This document shows positions 53,766-62,551 of a stretch of DNA of 64,000 bases, in pieces. Position numbers and translations under genes: made by a program. The stretch comes from Fibrisoma montanum. GTDB taxonomy: Bacteria > Bacteroidota > Bacteroidia > Cytophagales > Spirosomataceae. The notes below the pieces were generated by a model. That model saw only the letters and a program-made list of their open reading frames with translations, did not search any database and had not been told where the DNA came from. The stretch spans positions 105,391 to 169,390 of the forward strand of contig NZ_QXED01000011.1 of the NCBI RefSeq assembly GCF_003583365.1. The letters are read 5' to 3'. Position 1 is the first letter of the stretch; each line of letters opens with the position of its first letter.

Positions 53766-54878
53766 ATGAAAAAGCCTGTACCATTTCTGGTCGGCATGCT
53801 ATTGACGATTAGTCAATTGCCGGCTTCTGCACAACTTACCTTTCCGGCCGACGGTGGCAACAAAAAAGCGTCGGTGACGGAATACATTGGTCTTACGGAC
53901 GTAACGATCCGGTACGATCGCCCGGCGGTGAAAGGCCGTGAGGGTAAAATCTGGGGGCAACTGGTTCACTTTGGCTACAAGGACCTCGGGTTTGGCACCA
54001 GCAAACAGGCGCCCTGGCGGGCCGGTGCCAACGAAAACACCACCATCTCGTTCAGTACGGACGTAAAGGTGGAGGGCAAGCCGCTGGCAGCCGGTACCTA
54101 CGGTCTGATGATGGCCGTGGAGGAAAACGAAGTGACGGTTATTTTCTCCAAAACTCACACCTCGTGGGGCAGTTACTTCTACGACCCGAAAGACGATGCC
54201 CTGCGCGTGATGGTGAAGCCGGTTAAAAGCCAGTCGATGGTGGATCGGCTGAAGTATGAGTTTATGGACGAAACGGATTCGTCGGCGGTAGTTGCGCTGT
54301 TGTGGGAGACGTGGAAAATTCCGTTTACCGTAACGGTCGACGTCGTGCAAACCCAGCTGGCTTCATTACGTAATGAACTGCGCAGTGAAAAGGGCTTCCG
54401 GGCGGAGGCTTACCAGCAGGCGGCTGCGTACTGCGCTGATCGGAACGTAAACCTCGACGAAGCCCTGCGCTGGGCCGATTACGCGGTCAACGGTCAGTTT
54501 GTGGGCCAGAAAACCTTCGGGACGCTCAGCACCAAAGCCCGGCTGCTGGCCATGACCGGTAAGCAGGCCGACGCCGATGCGCTGATGAAAGAAGCGCTGC
54601 CGATGGCTAATGAGCAGGAATACTATCAGTACGGTCGCCAGCTGATCCGGCAGAAGAAAGCAAAGGAAGCCCTGGACGTGTTTCAGACGCTGGCCAAGAA
54701 AAGCCCCAACGTATTTCTGTCGAACATGGGCCTGATGCGGGCCTACTCAGCGGTTGGCGATTACAAGGCCGCGGCCGACTGGGGGAAGAAAGCCCTGGCC
54801 CTGGCGCCTGATGCCAACAACAAAGCCAACGTCGAACGGCTGCTGCAACAACTGGCGCAGGGCAAAGACGTAAATTAA
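53766..54878 (+). CDS. DUF2911 domain protein with tetratricopeptide-like C-terminus
   Basis: The 370-residue protein has a signal peptide (about 1-23, ending ASAQ) and a DUF2911 domain (about 25-185, with YDRPAVKGREGKIWGQLV, PWRAGANENTTISF, LAAGTYGLMM and THTSWGSYFYDP). A helical repeat region (about 200-365, QQAAAYCADRNVNLDEALRW, YYQYGRQLIRQKKAKEALDVF) follows. DUF2911 is abundant in Bacteroidota secretomes but unassigned. The ATG at 53766 gives the signal peptide. A strong bidirectional hairpin follows. Confidence 0.85.
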   Translation: MKKPVPFLVGMLLTISQLPASAQLTFPADGGNKKASVTEYIGLTDVTIRYDRPAVKGREGKIWGQLVHFGYKDLGFGTSKQAPWRAGANENTTISFSTDVKVEGKPLAAGTYGLMMAVEENEVTVIFSKTHTSWGSYFYDPKDDALRVMVKPVKSQSMVDRLKYEFMDETDSSAVVALLWETWKIPFTVTVDVVQTQLASLRNELRSEKGFRAEAYQQAAAYCADRNVNLDEALRWADYAVNGQFVGQKTFGTLSTKARLLAMTGKQADADALMKEALPMANEQEYYQYGRQLIRQKKAKEALDVFQTLAKKSPNVFLSNMGLMRAYSAVGDYKAAADWGKKALALAPDANNKANVERLLQQLAQGKDVN

Positions 54879-54911
54879 TCGGGTGCCGAAAGGTCGATGG
54901 ATTGGGAGTTG

Positions 54912-54966
54912 AACGATAAATACGAAGGGCAGGCAATACAGTTGCCTGCCCTTCGTATTTATCGTT
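54912..54966. terminator. 25 bp perfect hairpin terminator, probably bidirectional
   Basis: Left arm 54912-54936 (AACGATAAATACGAAGGGCA and on) and right arm 54942-54966 are perfect complements around TACAG. It separates two convergent genes. The first base of the minus-strand gene's stop codon lies within the right arm. Confidence 0.85.
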
Positions 54967-55498
54967 ATTTATCGTCTCCCTCCCGGCGCTTGATCGTCTG
55001 CACCAGTCGCCCATTCTCGATCAGGCGGGCACTCAGGACGGTTTGTTTCGGAATCGCTACCAACAGCATCGGGGTGGCGGTTGTGGGCTGCGCCGATGCC
55101 GTTTTGCTGGTATCGGTTTGTTTAATGTACCGGAACGTCAGCACGGAGTCCATCACAAACACGCGACTGACCGTTAGTTTCGGCGATTTTGCGGAGGGCG
55201 GCAGCACGACACCAACTACCATTTCCCGGTTGAAATTCGGGGCGCTCTGCCGCTGACCCGACGCGGGCTGAAACACGGCTTTGAACGTATCGGTCTGCTC
55301 AAACACAAACAGCGTCGGCTTTCCCTTGTTGACGGGGGCATCCGTACTGACGGCATATCCGGACAGTACCCGGTGAGTCAGGCGCGTCGGCATCGGTGTT
55401 TGCGCCTGACCGGATGGACCGGTTAGCAGAAAGGTGACTAAGAAAAGAATGGAGAAGTAAAAACGGCAATAGGGTACACAGAACGCGGTTACACTCAT
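54965..55498 (-). CDS. Secreted protein, possibly PrcB-C-terminal-like
   Basis: The 177-residue protein has an N-terminal export signal (about 1-32, ending SGQAQ). The stretch NFNREMVVGVVLPPSAKSPK and LTVSRVFVMDSVLTFRY loosely resembles the C-terminal domain of PrcB protease-stability proteins; that link is weak. The stop codon overlaps the terminator hairpin at 54912-54966. It is not coupled to the upstream lipoprotein gene. Confidence 0.6.
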   Translation of the reverse strand: MSVTAFCVPYCRFYFSILFLVTFLLTGPSGQAQTPMPTRLTHRVLSGYAVSTDAPVNKGKPTLFVFEQTDTFKAVFQPASGQRQSAPNFNREMVVGVVLPPSAKSPKLTVSRVFVMDSVLTFRYIKQTDTSKTASAQPTTATPMLLVAIPKQTVLSARLIENGRLVQTIKRREGDDK

Positions 55499-55589
55499 AA
55501 CTGAACTAAAACAAAGAGGACAATACCCTACTAACGATGTAGTAGGTAGACAACTATATCCGACCGGCAGAAAAAAGACGGGTTTGTGA

Positions 55590-56174
55590 TCAGTTATCGG
55601 CAGGAGTGCCCGGTTTTGCTACGTTCATGTCGAAGACATTGAAACAGGAATTTGACGCATCGCTCTGGCATTCAATCAGGCTGAACACCTTAACCTCCGG
55701 ATCCAGCCGTTCGAAATACAGGGCGAAGTTTGCCCGGTCGCCGGCGTACACGTCACGGGTCTGGGGCGACATCGGAATGCCTTCGGCCTTCAGCAGCGCA
55801 TACGTCCGGTCGCTGTTGGGAACGACGAGCCTGGCCTGCTTATTAAACGAAATGGCCGCCGTAGTGCCCAGGCTCAGCGAATTTCTGGAGTCGCGGTCGT
55901 TTTCAAAGCTCATGAACACGACCGTGTAGTCGTTGATGTGGCGGATGTCCGTTACGCGGATGTTGGGGTTTTCTGAACGGCCCAACCCACCGATTGGATC
56001 CGGATACAGCCGTTTCCGGGCGGTGAAGTCCCGCTGTTGAGGAACGTAGTATTCGGATCCATCCTGATACGCTACCGCATCGTCGTTGGGCGACGACGTA
56101 CCGAGTGGATAGGGTTTCGGCGCGCAGGCCGAAACAAGAAAGAGTAAGCCAAGCAGATAAGTAGCGTTCTTCAT
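55590..56174 (-). CDS. Lipoprotein, unknown function
   Basis: The 194-residue protein has a lipoprotein signal with Cys in VSACAPKPYPLG (about 14-19). The mature region is beta-rich (NIRVTDIRHINDYTVVFMSFENDRDSR, RANFALYFERLDPEVKVFSLIECQ), consistent with a small envelope beta-sandwich. No family was recognised. It stands between eboF and the PrcB-like gene on the same strand. Confidence 0.65.
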   Translation of the reverse strand: MKNATYLLGLLFLVSACAPKPYPLGTSSPNDDAVAYQDGSEYYVPQQRDFTARKRLYPDPIGGLGRSENPNIRVTDIRHINDYTVVFMSFENDRDSRNSLSLGTTAAISFNKQARLVVPNSDRTYALLKAEGIPMSPQTRDVYAGDRANFALYFERLDPEVKVFSLIECQSDASNSCFNVFDMNVAKPGTPADN

Positions 56175-56232
56175 GGCTGTAAGGGGGGTTGGGTGTTGTT
56201 TGTACTAAATATACAAACTTATCTGAATTTTC

Positions 56233-57618
56233 TCACATAGTTAGCTGGCTGATGCCCGCCGTCAGGGTTTCCCAGATTCGATCGTACACGGCGGTTGCAG
56301 ACAGGGACTCGCCCACATCGCCTTTGCTGATAAATACCGGATGGTGTTCCTTCGCCGTGCCGATCCGGCCGTGTGAGCCTTTGATTAACGTGGCATCCAG
56401 CGAAATTACGTTCATCAGGTACCGGAATCCGAGCTTTTTCCGGGCCAGTTTGTACCCCGCTTTCAGTTTGATAAGCGGGTTGGTCTGGTCCATGAACATT
56501 TCAACCGGATCGTAGCCCGGTTTGCGGTGAATATCTACTATACGGGCAAAATCGGGTGCTTTGGCGTCGTCGAGCCAATAGTAATAGGTGAACCAGCTAT
56601 CTGCGTCGGCCATGATCACAAAATCGCCGGAACGCTCGTGGTCAATATGATGCGCCTTCTGCTGGGCTTTATCCAGCACAAGTTCAATGCCGGGCGTTTT
56701 CTCCAGAATCGACCGCACTTTGCCGGCTACTGCCGGGTCGTTGAGGTATACGTGGGCGATCTGATGATCGGCGCTGGCAAAGGCAGGCGATGCCCCGGCG
56801 TCGAACATCTCCAGGCCCTGTTCCAGCCGGTAACGGATTAGACCGGCTTCGCGCAGGATGCGGTTGATGTGAATCGGTCGGCTGACGTTCGTGATGCCAT
56901 ATTCAGACAAGACAATCACGTTGGCTCCCTGCTTTTCGTAAAACTGAATCAGGTCGCGGCAAACGTCGTCGATTTCCCGCAGGTCTTTCGCATTTTTAGT
57001 CAGATCCTGCCCGAACTTCTGTAAGCAGTAGTCGAGGTGCGGCAGGTAGATCAGGGTCAGCGTCGGGTTGTGCCATTGGTCGACCAGCATCGACGCGTCG
57101 GCGATCCACCGGCTGGATTTGATGGTTGTGGCCGGACCCCAGAACTGGAACAGCGGGAACGTACCGAGTTGCGCCTGGAGCCGGTCGCGGAGGTCGCCGG
57201 GGTAGGTGTAGCAGTCGGGCATTTTGCGGCCGTCGGAGAGATACTGCGGCCGGGGCGTTGCCGAATAGTCGGCGGTGGAGTACATATTGTACCACCAGAA
57301 CATCTTCGATACCGTAAACGAGGGATCAATCGCTTTGGCCCGCTCCCAGATTTTCTCGGCCTGCACGAGCTTATTCGACTGCTTCCAGAATTTCACTTCC
57401 GCATCGGTACGGTCGTACCAGCCGTTGCCGACGATGCCGTGCTCGCTCGGCCACTTTCCCGTTACGTACGTCGACTGTACCGAGGTTGTAACGGCCGGCA
57501 GCATAGGGTCGATGGTGGCGCGGTGTTTGTCGGCCATCCACTGGTTCAGAAAGGGGGTGTGCTCGCCAATCAGCGAGTACGATAAGCCCACTACGTCGAG
57601 TACTACGGTCTTTTTCAT
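56233..57618 (-). CDS. eboF: Alkaline phosphatase-type phosphodiesterase, EboF-like
   Basis: The 461-residue protein is a nucleotide pyrophosphatase/phosphodiesterase of the alkaline phosphatase superfamily. Its N-terminus VVLDVVGLSYSL holds the first metal Asp. PAVTTSVQSTYVTGKWPSEHGIVGNGWYD carries the nucleophile Thr, and LIYLPHLDYCLQKFG, VIVLSEYGITNVS and KGSHGRIG supply metal ligands. It resembles EboF, the last protein of the ebo cluster, which acts in precursor export or modification in some bacteria. It follows eboE by 58 bp containing a hairpin repeat. No signal peptide is evident. Confidence 0.78.
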   Translation of the reverse strand: MKKTVVLDVVGLSYSLIGEHTPFLNQWMADKHRATIDPMLPAVTTSVQSTYVTGKWPSEHGIVGNGWYDRTDAEVKFWKQSNKLVQAEKIWERAKAIDPSFTVSKMFWWYNMYSTADYSATPRPQYLSDGRKMPDCYTYPGDLRDRLQAQLGTFPLFQFWGPATTIKSSRWIADASMLVDQWHNPTLTLIYLPHLDYCLQKFGQDLTKNAKDLREIDDVCRDLIQFYEKQGANVIVLSEYGITNVSRPIHINRILREAGLIRYRLEQGLEMFDAGASPAFASADHQIAHVYLNDPAVAGKVRSILEKTPGIELVLDKAQQKAHHIDHERSGDFVIMADADSWFTYYYWLDDAKAPDFARIVDIHRKPGYDPVEMFMDQTNPLIKLKAGYKLARKKLGFRYLMNVISLDATLIKGSHGRIGTAKEHHPVFISKGDVGESLSATAVYDRIWETLTAGISQLTM

Positions 57619-57627
57619 AGTATGTTG

Positions 57628-57712
57628 TTAAACGCAGAGACGCAGAGTGTTTCGCGGAACGCGCGGAGAATCTCTTCTAACTCTGCGTAGTTCTCTGTAT
57701 CTCTGCGTTAAA
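57628..57712. repeat. CGCAGAG-type inverted repeat between eboE and eboF
   Basis: TTAAACGCAGAGACGCAGAG at 57628-57647 pairs with CTCTGTATCTCTGCGTTAA at 57693-57711. The right arm lies in the last codons of eboE and supplies residues such as NAEIQRTTQS and the TAG stop region. Confidence 0.75.
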
Positions 57713-58927
57713 ATCTTTAACCCAGCTTACTTCGCGATCGATTGAGTCGACCAGATCGCGTTTCAGTCCTTCCGGTAAAACTTCCCAGGTATAGGTTTCT
57801 ACTTCTAATTGATTGGTGAATGACCGTTCAGCCTGTAGCCGTAAAACCTCGGCAATGTCGTCCTGCGTCGATTGCAGTACGCCGTAGTCGGCCACAAAAA
57901 TCGGTACGTGGAAATGCGCCCGCCATTCAGCATGGCTGTCGTCAAGGGCCGCGAGGGCTTCGGGCAAATCCGGAAACCGCAGCAACCCGCCCGACTGGGT
58001 ACGGGCCACGACCTGGTGCAGGTACGTTGGCTCGTTGAACCGCTCAAACGCCTGCCGCACACTGGCGCGACCGTCGGCGTCCTGCGGGAACTCGGCTTTC
58101 AGGGCCGCGCTGATCTGAATCTTGCCTACCCGGAGGTTGTAGGCTTTGAGTTTATCCAGTACGTTGGCCGGCCGTTCGTATCCCACCGCAAAGTGGCAGA
58201 CATCGTAGCACAACCGGACGTGTTCGCAGATGGCCGTTTCGGCTTCCTCGTCGGTCATGCCGAACTCGGTGGTCAGCTGTTCCAGACCCATTGGAATCAG
58301 GTAGTCGGTAAACCAGGTCACAAACTCGTCGGCGGTTTCGATGATGCCGTCGGGTTCGGGTTCCAGGTCGAGGTGCATCAGCCGGTCGGTCTGCCGACGT
58401 AGCCGAATCAGGTCGCTGACCACTTCCAGTACGTTCTGCGTCGTCTGCGAATAGATGTAATCCCGGGCGGCCGGCTGGTTCCACTCAAACCAGTGCCGAT
58501 AGGAGAGGGGTGAGGTCGAGATACCGCCCTGAATGGCATTCCCCAGCTCATCGACCGGCAGCAGGATTGACAGCAGCCGAAACAGGCGTTTGGTGTACTC
58601 CACCCGCGCTTCGGTGGTCCAGTCGGGCGTATGCACCTGGTCTTTCACAACCGTGCGGTGAAAGCCCCCGAACGGAAAGCCATTCATGGTGAACACGTAC
58701 AGGCCATTATCGGCGAGCCAGTGCTGAAACGCCACCAGATTTTCGGGTTGCTCCAGGTCTTCGCTGGCCTGATTTGACAGGCGCAGACCCAACCCAAAGG
58801 GAGCGTCGGGCGACAGGCGTTGTTTGAGTTCCGGCACGGCCTGCTGCAGGGCCGCAAAGTGATCCGCCCACGACTCGCCCGCGTGGATGTTGGTGCAATA
58901 GCCGAGGTGCCCGAGGGGTGTCTTCAT
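57677..58927 (-). CDS. eboE: EboE-like TIM-barrel protein
   Basis: The 416-residue protein has the LGYCTNIHAGESWADHF N-terminus of metabolite traffic protein EboE, a TIM-barrel with similarity to sugar phosphate isomerase/epimerase or AP-endonuclease-2 folds. Metal-binding candidates are the Glu/Asp/His in MHLDLEPEPDGII, LCYDVCHFAVGYE and HFHVPIFV. In cyanobacteria and some Bacteroidota the ebo genes are linked to secreted aromatic metabolite precursors. It is flanked by two CGCAGAG-type hairpins, one of which provides its C-terminal codons. Confidence 0.88.
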   Translation of the reverse strand: MKTPLGHLGYCTNIHAGESWADHFAALQQAVPELKQRLSPDAPFGLGLRLSNQASEDLEQPENLVAFQHWLADNGLYVFTMNGFPFGGFHRTVVKDQVHTPDWTTEARVEYTKRLFRLLSILLPVDELGNAIQGGISTSPLSYRHWFEWNQPAARDYIYSQTTQNVLEVVSDLIRLRRQTDRLMHLDLEPEPDGIIETADEFVTWFTDYLIPMGLEQLTTEFGMTDEEAETAICEHVRLCYDVCHFAVGYERPANVLDKLKAYNLRVGKIQISAALKAEFPQDADGRASVRQAFERFNEPTYLHQVVARTQSGGLLRFPDLPEALAALDDSHAEWRAHFHVPIFVADYGVLQSTQDDIAEVLRLQAERSFTNQLEVETYTWEVLPEGLKRDLVDSIDREVSWVKDFNAEIQRTTQS

Positions 58928-58935
58928 GTGGTTTC

Positions 58936-59032
58936 TTAAACGCAGAGAGGCAGAGAAAACGCAGAGTAAGCAGAGCTATTTAATGTAATTCTCCTCTGTG
59001 GCCTCTGCGTTTCCTCTGCCCCTCTGCGTTTG
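58936..59032. repeat. CGCAGAG-type inverted repeat between eboD and eboE
   Basis: TTAAACGCAGAGAGGCAGAG and further AACGCAGAG units (58936-58976) pair with CCTCTGTGGCCTCTGCG, TTTCCTCTGCCCCTCTGCG (58993-59031). The arms are about 40 bp. It fills the gap between eboD and eboE. Confidence 0.75.
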
Positions 59033-59041
59033 AAAAATGTA

Positions 59042-60199
59042 TTACAAATTTATTAACTCCTGCTCGCGGAGGGTGTTGATGGCCCGCCGAATCCGGTCGG
59101 CATCCATTTCGTTGACTTCAACGCCTTTGCCGATGGTTTCCAGCAGCATGATCGTCAGCCGGCCGCCGAGGTGTTCGCGAAATTCAGCCAGTCCCTTCAG
59201 GATGCCCACGCTGTTATCGGCGTCGAGCATGGGATGGTACAGCGAGAAGCCCAGCGTGTGCAGGGTTGTCAGGATGCGGTTAACCTCCGTTTCGGTGAGC
59301 CAGCCGAGATCGTGTGAGTACAAACTATCCAGGGCAATACCGATGGCTACGGCTTCGCCGTGGCGCAGGTCGAAGTTGGTCAACTGCTCCAGTTTGTGGG
59401 CGCTCCAGTGCCCGAAGTCCAGCGGCCGCGAGGAGCCCATCTCGAACGGATCGCCCCCGGCAATGTGCTGAAGGTGCATCTCGGCGCAGCGGTGAACCAG
59501 ATACTGCATGGCTACCATGTCGCGGTGAGCGAGGGCTGCCGCGTTCGCTTCAATCCAGTCAAAGAAAGGCTTGTCTTTAATCAGGGCTACTTTGATGGCT
59601 TCGGATATGCCCGCCCGCCAGTCGCGGTCATCGAGCGAGGTCAGGAACGTAAGGTCGTTGAACACTGCCACCGGGGGCGCAAACGTACCGAGGAAGTTCT
59701 TCTTGCCGCGGTAGTTGACTCCGTTCTTGACGCCAACCCCCGAATCGTTCTGCGACAGGACCGTCGTCGGGATGCGAATATGCCGGATGCCGCGGTGCGA
59801 GATAGCCGCTGCGTAGCCCACCAGATCCAGCACGGAGCCGCCACCAACGGCCGCGATGTAGGAGTGCCGGTCGATACCGTAGCGGTCGACCGCATCGACG
59901 ATCTGTTCAACCAGATCCGGATCGTTCTTAGCCGCTTCGCCACCGGGCAGTATGAGCAGGTCGGGAACCAGCGAAGCGGTCCGGACACTGGCGAAATACG
60001 ACGTAATCTGCGTCGGCAACTCAGGATGATGCGCCACAACGCCCGAATCGAGCACAAACAGGATTTTCTGAGTCGTGCCCTCCTGGCGACGAGACTGCAG
60101 AAAGTCGGTTAGTAACGAATTAGCAGGGGCAAAAAGATGCTCAGTAAAGAAAACGTTGTATGTAAATCGTACCGCGAACGATTGTTGCAGATGATCCAT
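59042..60199 (-). CDS. eboD: EboD-like 3-dehydroquinate synthase family protein
   Basis: The 385-residue protein is of the 3-dehydroquinate synthase fold. NAD-binding VVAHHPEL and PGGEAAKNDPDLVEQIVDAVDRYGIDRHSY, the GGGSVLDLVGYAAAISHRGIRHIRIPTT segment, DSGVGVKNGVN and metal His residues in HRDMVAMQ and RHGEAVAIGIALD are visible. In the ebo cluster EboD probably cyclises an aromatic precursor, not shikimate-pathway substrate. It is preceded by a promoter TAATTTTG at 60229-60236, so it heads its own transcript here; eboA, eboB and eboC are not upstream. Confidence 0.88.
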   Translation of the reverse strand: MDHLQQSFAVRFTYNVFFTEHLFAPANSLLTDFLQSRRQEGTTQKILFVLDSGVVAHHPELPTQITSYFASVRTASLVPDLLILPGGEAAKNDPDLVEQIVDAVDRYGIDRHSYIAAVGGGSVLDLVGYAAAISHRGIRHIRIPTTVLSQNDSGVGVKNGVNYRGKKNFLGTFAPPVAVFNDLTFLTSLDDRDWRAGISEAIKVALIKDKPFFDWIEANAAALAHRDMVAMQYLVHRCAEMHLQHIAGGDPFEMGSSRPLDFGHWSAHKLEQLTNFDLRHGEAVAIGIALDSLYSHDLGWLTETEVNRILTTLHTLGFSLYHPMLDADNSVGILKGLAEFREHLGGRLTIMLLETIGKGVEVNEMDADRIRRAINTLREQELINL

Positions 60200-60228
60200 C
60201 AGTAAGGGGTGTCAGTCCGTCTAAAACT

Positions 60229-60236
60229 CAAAATTA
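60229..60236 (-). promoter_or_regulatory. eboD promoter -7 element
   Basis: TAATTTTG on the minus strand fits TAnnTTTG and lies 30 bp upstream of the eboD ATG. The -33 element is not clear. It lies between the cassette-like array and eboD. Confidence 0.5.
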
Positions 60237-60576
60237 CCCTATAAACACCGGGTTTATGGTAAAAGTCCCCGATTAGTCAGGATTTACCGATGAAACGTCG
60301 CCTGCAATCGATAATTATTGAACGATGAGCATGTGTTGAGACCGATCGGGGCTTCAGAACTTTTATTGCGAAATCGTGAATTGACGGTTTTTGAGGGGGA
60401 GGATTGTGGCCAATGATTGAACACGGTTTGTCTCAAGACTCAGCCATGCTGGATTTGAGCCGTGACCGACCTGATACGCTATAAAAACTTACTCAATCGG
60501 TTGATAGCAAAATGGTTTGGAAGTAGTTATTTCAACACCTTAGCAAATCCAATTTGAAGAACTGCTTAGACGGGCC
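60237..60576. other. Region between eboD promoter and the cassette-like array
   Basis: No gene or RNA was recognised. It includes AT-rich and mixed sequence without clear repeats. It marks the junction of the array with the ebo genes. Confidence 0.4.
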
Positions 60577-60661
60577 ACCCAACGACCCAGAGGGTTGATG
60601 GCGGGCGCGAAACGCGACTACACACGCGTACCTGCACCTTTACACACCCGTTCGGTTGGGC
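60577..60661 (-). repeat. attC-like site 4 (downstream of the PIN-domain gene)
   Basis: On the minus strand it runs GCCCAAC (60661-60655), GTGTGTAAAGGTG, then CGCGTTTCGCG central hairpin, CCATCAACCC and GTTGGGT (60583-60577), 85 bp long. Inner arms GGGT (minus, at 60649-60646) and ACCC (60595-60592) can pair. Confidence 0.6.
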
Positions 60662-60725
60662 TGAAAACCGTCCTCCGGGGCGGGCTGCCTGTCGGCGGAA
60701 ACGCTGACAAACACCCTTTTTTTAT

Positions 60726-61805
60726 TTAGATTCCCATTTCGATACTACCGTGAGGGCCATCTATCAAGGTAATCTCGACGCTATTAACTTCTTGGTTTGT
60801 TCTATCGAGAATTAGGAACCCATTAACCAAAAGTCTTTCTGATGTCCTTCCCCAAGAAGAGCTAAACTCCTCCTCACTATCTCCATAATAATCTCTTACT
60901 TCTTTATGATTGATGTAGTCAGACCAATCAATATCAACTGAGGCATCTACTTGACATTTGATTGAAAAGTGAACAAATTTTTCACCCGATTCCATTTCAC
61001 TTACATCATTGATAGTATAATCATCAAACATTAAGATTTCAGATACTCTTACGCTACCCACTCCGTAAGGAAAGCCTACCAAAACTTCTTCAAGCTCTGC
61101 ATCTTTTAATAATTCTAAAAATTCCTTGTCGAGCCATTGCTTAAAATTAAAGTTTTGAGCTTGACCTTTATTTAATTGAAGTTTTAATTCTTCCATTTTT
61201 CTTAATCTTGGAAGAATAAACTCATCGTTAAACTTTGTAACTGTGACTACAATCTTAAAATTTTTATTACGTGTTCTTTTGTCAGTAAATTCTTCGGATA
61301 AGTAGCCAGCTTCTCCAAAATCTTTAATATTGTTAGTTATAAATACAATTTGCTCAGTCCCCCAAAGCTCAAGTTGTTTAATTGTTTCCCATATCAAATA
61401 ATCTCTGTAGCCTGAGTCACCTTTTTTAAAAGGTCGTTTTCTTTCTAGAATTCGCTTAACTACATCTTTGTGTTCAACTTTAGGATAAGGTAGAATTTGT
61501 ACTTTGACACTTTTTAATTTTTCTATAAGGAAATTTTCATATTCGCGGGTAGCTTCTTCAATATTAATAGATGGTATGGAAGGTTCTCTTTTTAACATTC
61601 TAAACACATCTAAATTAATTTTTTCTAATTCTTCTACCTTCTCTGATAAGAATTCTCGATATTTATTAACAGTTTCATCAATAACAACCTGTGAAATGTG
61701 TAAAGTAGCAGGGATAATATTCAACTCGTTGAGAAAAACTCTTGAGTGTGGGCCATCCATCCAAAAATCTTGCACCAAAATGTTTGTATCAAGAGTTACT
61801 TTCAT
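60726..61805 (-). CDS. PIN-domain (DUF4935-type) protein with unknown C-terminal domain
   Basis: The 359-residue protein starts with the PIN-fold motif VTLDTNILVQDF (first Asp at 5). The second acidic site lies in FKKGDSGYRDYLIWETIKQ (about 125-143), and IVFITNNIKDFGEAG (about 154-168) gives the later acidic residue. The family is PIN_12/DUF4935, predicted Mg2+-dependent RNases, often toxin-like or defence-linked. From about 225 a second part, beta-rich and acidic, is not recognised. Base composition is AT-rich compared with neighbours, pointing to transfer. It has no antitoxin gene beside it; the attC-like site follows the stop. Confidence 0.78.
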   Translation of the reverse strand: MKVTLDTNILVQDFWMDGPHSRVFLNELNIIPATLHISQVVIDETVNKYREFLSEKVEELEKINLDVFRMLKREPSIPSINIEEATREYENFLIEKLKSVKVQILPYPKVEHKDVVKRILERKRPFKKGDSGYRDYLIWETIKQLELWGTEQIVFITNNIKDFGEAGYLSEEFTDKRTRNKNFKIVVTVTKFNDEFILPRLRKMEELKLQLNKGQAQNFNFKQWLDKEFLELLKDAELEEVLVGFPYGVGSVRVSEILMFDDYTINDVSEMESGEKFVHFSIKCQVDASVDIDWSDYINHKEVRDYYGDSEEEFSSSWGRTSERLLVNGFLILDRTNQEVNSVEITLIDGPHGSIEMGI

Positions 61806-61972
61806 TAGTTATTCATTAACCGTAGTTTATTTGATTAAAACTTCGACTTACTCGATGGAAAGTTTGCGTTGTCAACAGAAGCTGGAAATAAACGCCTAAA
61901 AGTTCATTGTCCCCCCAAGATATGTCTTGTGTCAACCGACGACAGCATACACGGTTTACGGCTTGCTGGCGC

Positions 61973-62059
61973 ACTCAACGCCCGAAAGGGCTAATGGATA
62001 AGCAAACTACTCAACTGAACGCACGGACCTGCGATCTTTACACCCTTTCTTTGTTAGGC
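61973..62059 (-). repeat. attC-like site 3 (downstream of the 98-residue protein gene)
   Basis: On the minus strand it runs GCCTAAC (62059-62053), GAAAGGG (62049-62043), GTGTAAAG, a spacer, CCATTAG, CCCTTTC (61990-61984), GGGC and GTTGAGT (61979-61973), 87 bp. The GAAAGGG/CCCTTTC arms are exact complements. Frames read across it on the plus strand (61907-62152) are spurious. Confidence 0.65.
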
Positions 62060-62165
62060 TGCTTGGCTTACCGCTGCGACCTGCCTCATGTCGACCGACA
62101 AACCACACTTGCAGCAAAGCTCATGTTGGCAGCATGCAAGTCTTCACTATGACAGGCTATGTATA

Positions 62166-62462
62166 TTACACAACTGACGGAGAAAGAAATACTATATTCA
62201 TTACCTGTAGCAAGGCGTTCACATCAGGCAAAATAAACCACGTTGGATTTCCTGGTCTTACAGTAGGATAACCGATGTCGGGATTGCCTTCATTCCAGTA
62301 GTTATAATTGTGGCGCAACCCGAAAACTATTTCTCCATTCTGAAGCTCCAACTCGGCAATAGAAAAACTGTCTGGTGCGATTTGTGTTCCGTCGTGAAGA
62401 ACTCGAACTACTCTTTTGATACGGTTTTGTGGATAAACAACATCCTTTGGATTATAAGGCAT
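62166..62462 (-). CDS. Hypothetical protein of the cassette-like array
   Basis: The 98-residue protein starts MPYNPKDVVYPQNRIKRVVR. It has a beta-strand-rich middle (HDGTQIAPDSFSIAELELQN, EIVFGLRHNYNYWNEGNPDI) and a C-terminal helix (VNALLQVMNIVFL). No family was recognised. The aromatic and Asn-rich stretch suggests a small folded domain. The ATG at 62462 is chosen; the frame is open 18 codons further, but that extension lies in the previous cassette junction. AT-rich composition and single-gene cassette context suggest horizontal origin. Confidence 0.65.
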   Translation of the reverse strand: MPYNPKDVVYPQNRIKRVVRVLHDGTQIAPDSFSIAELELQNGEIVFGLRHNYNYWNEGNPDIGYPTVRPGNPTWFILPDVNALLQVMNIVFLSPSVV

Positions 62463-62551
62463 AGTGTTTTGATTTAAGAAAATATTCTTGATCGAAAATG
62501 ACTGGATTAACAGCAAACATGCCGATAGTCTTCATTTTCTTTTTCAATAAA

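Noticed and set aside
59360..60112. 250-codon plus-strand frame opposite eboD
   Set aside because: The dehydroquinate synthase motifs on the minus strand are clear.
61907..62152. 81-codon plus-strand frame between array genes
   Set aside because: It spans the attC-like site and has no protein features.
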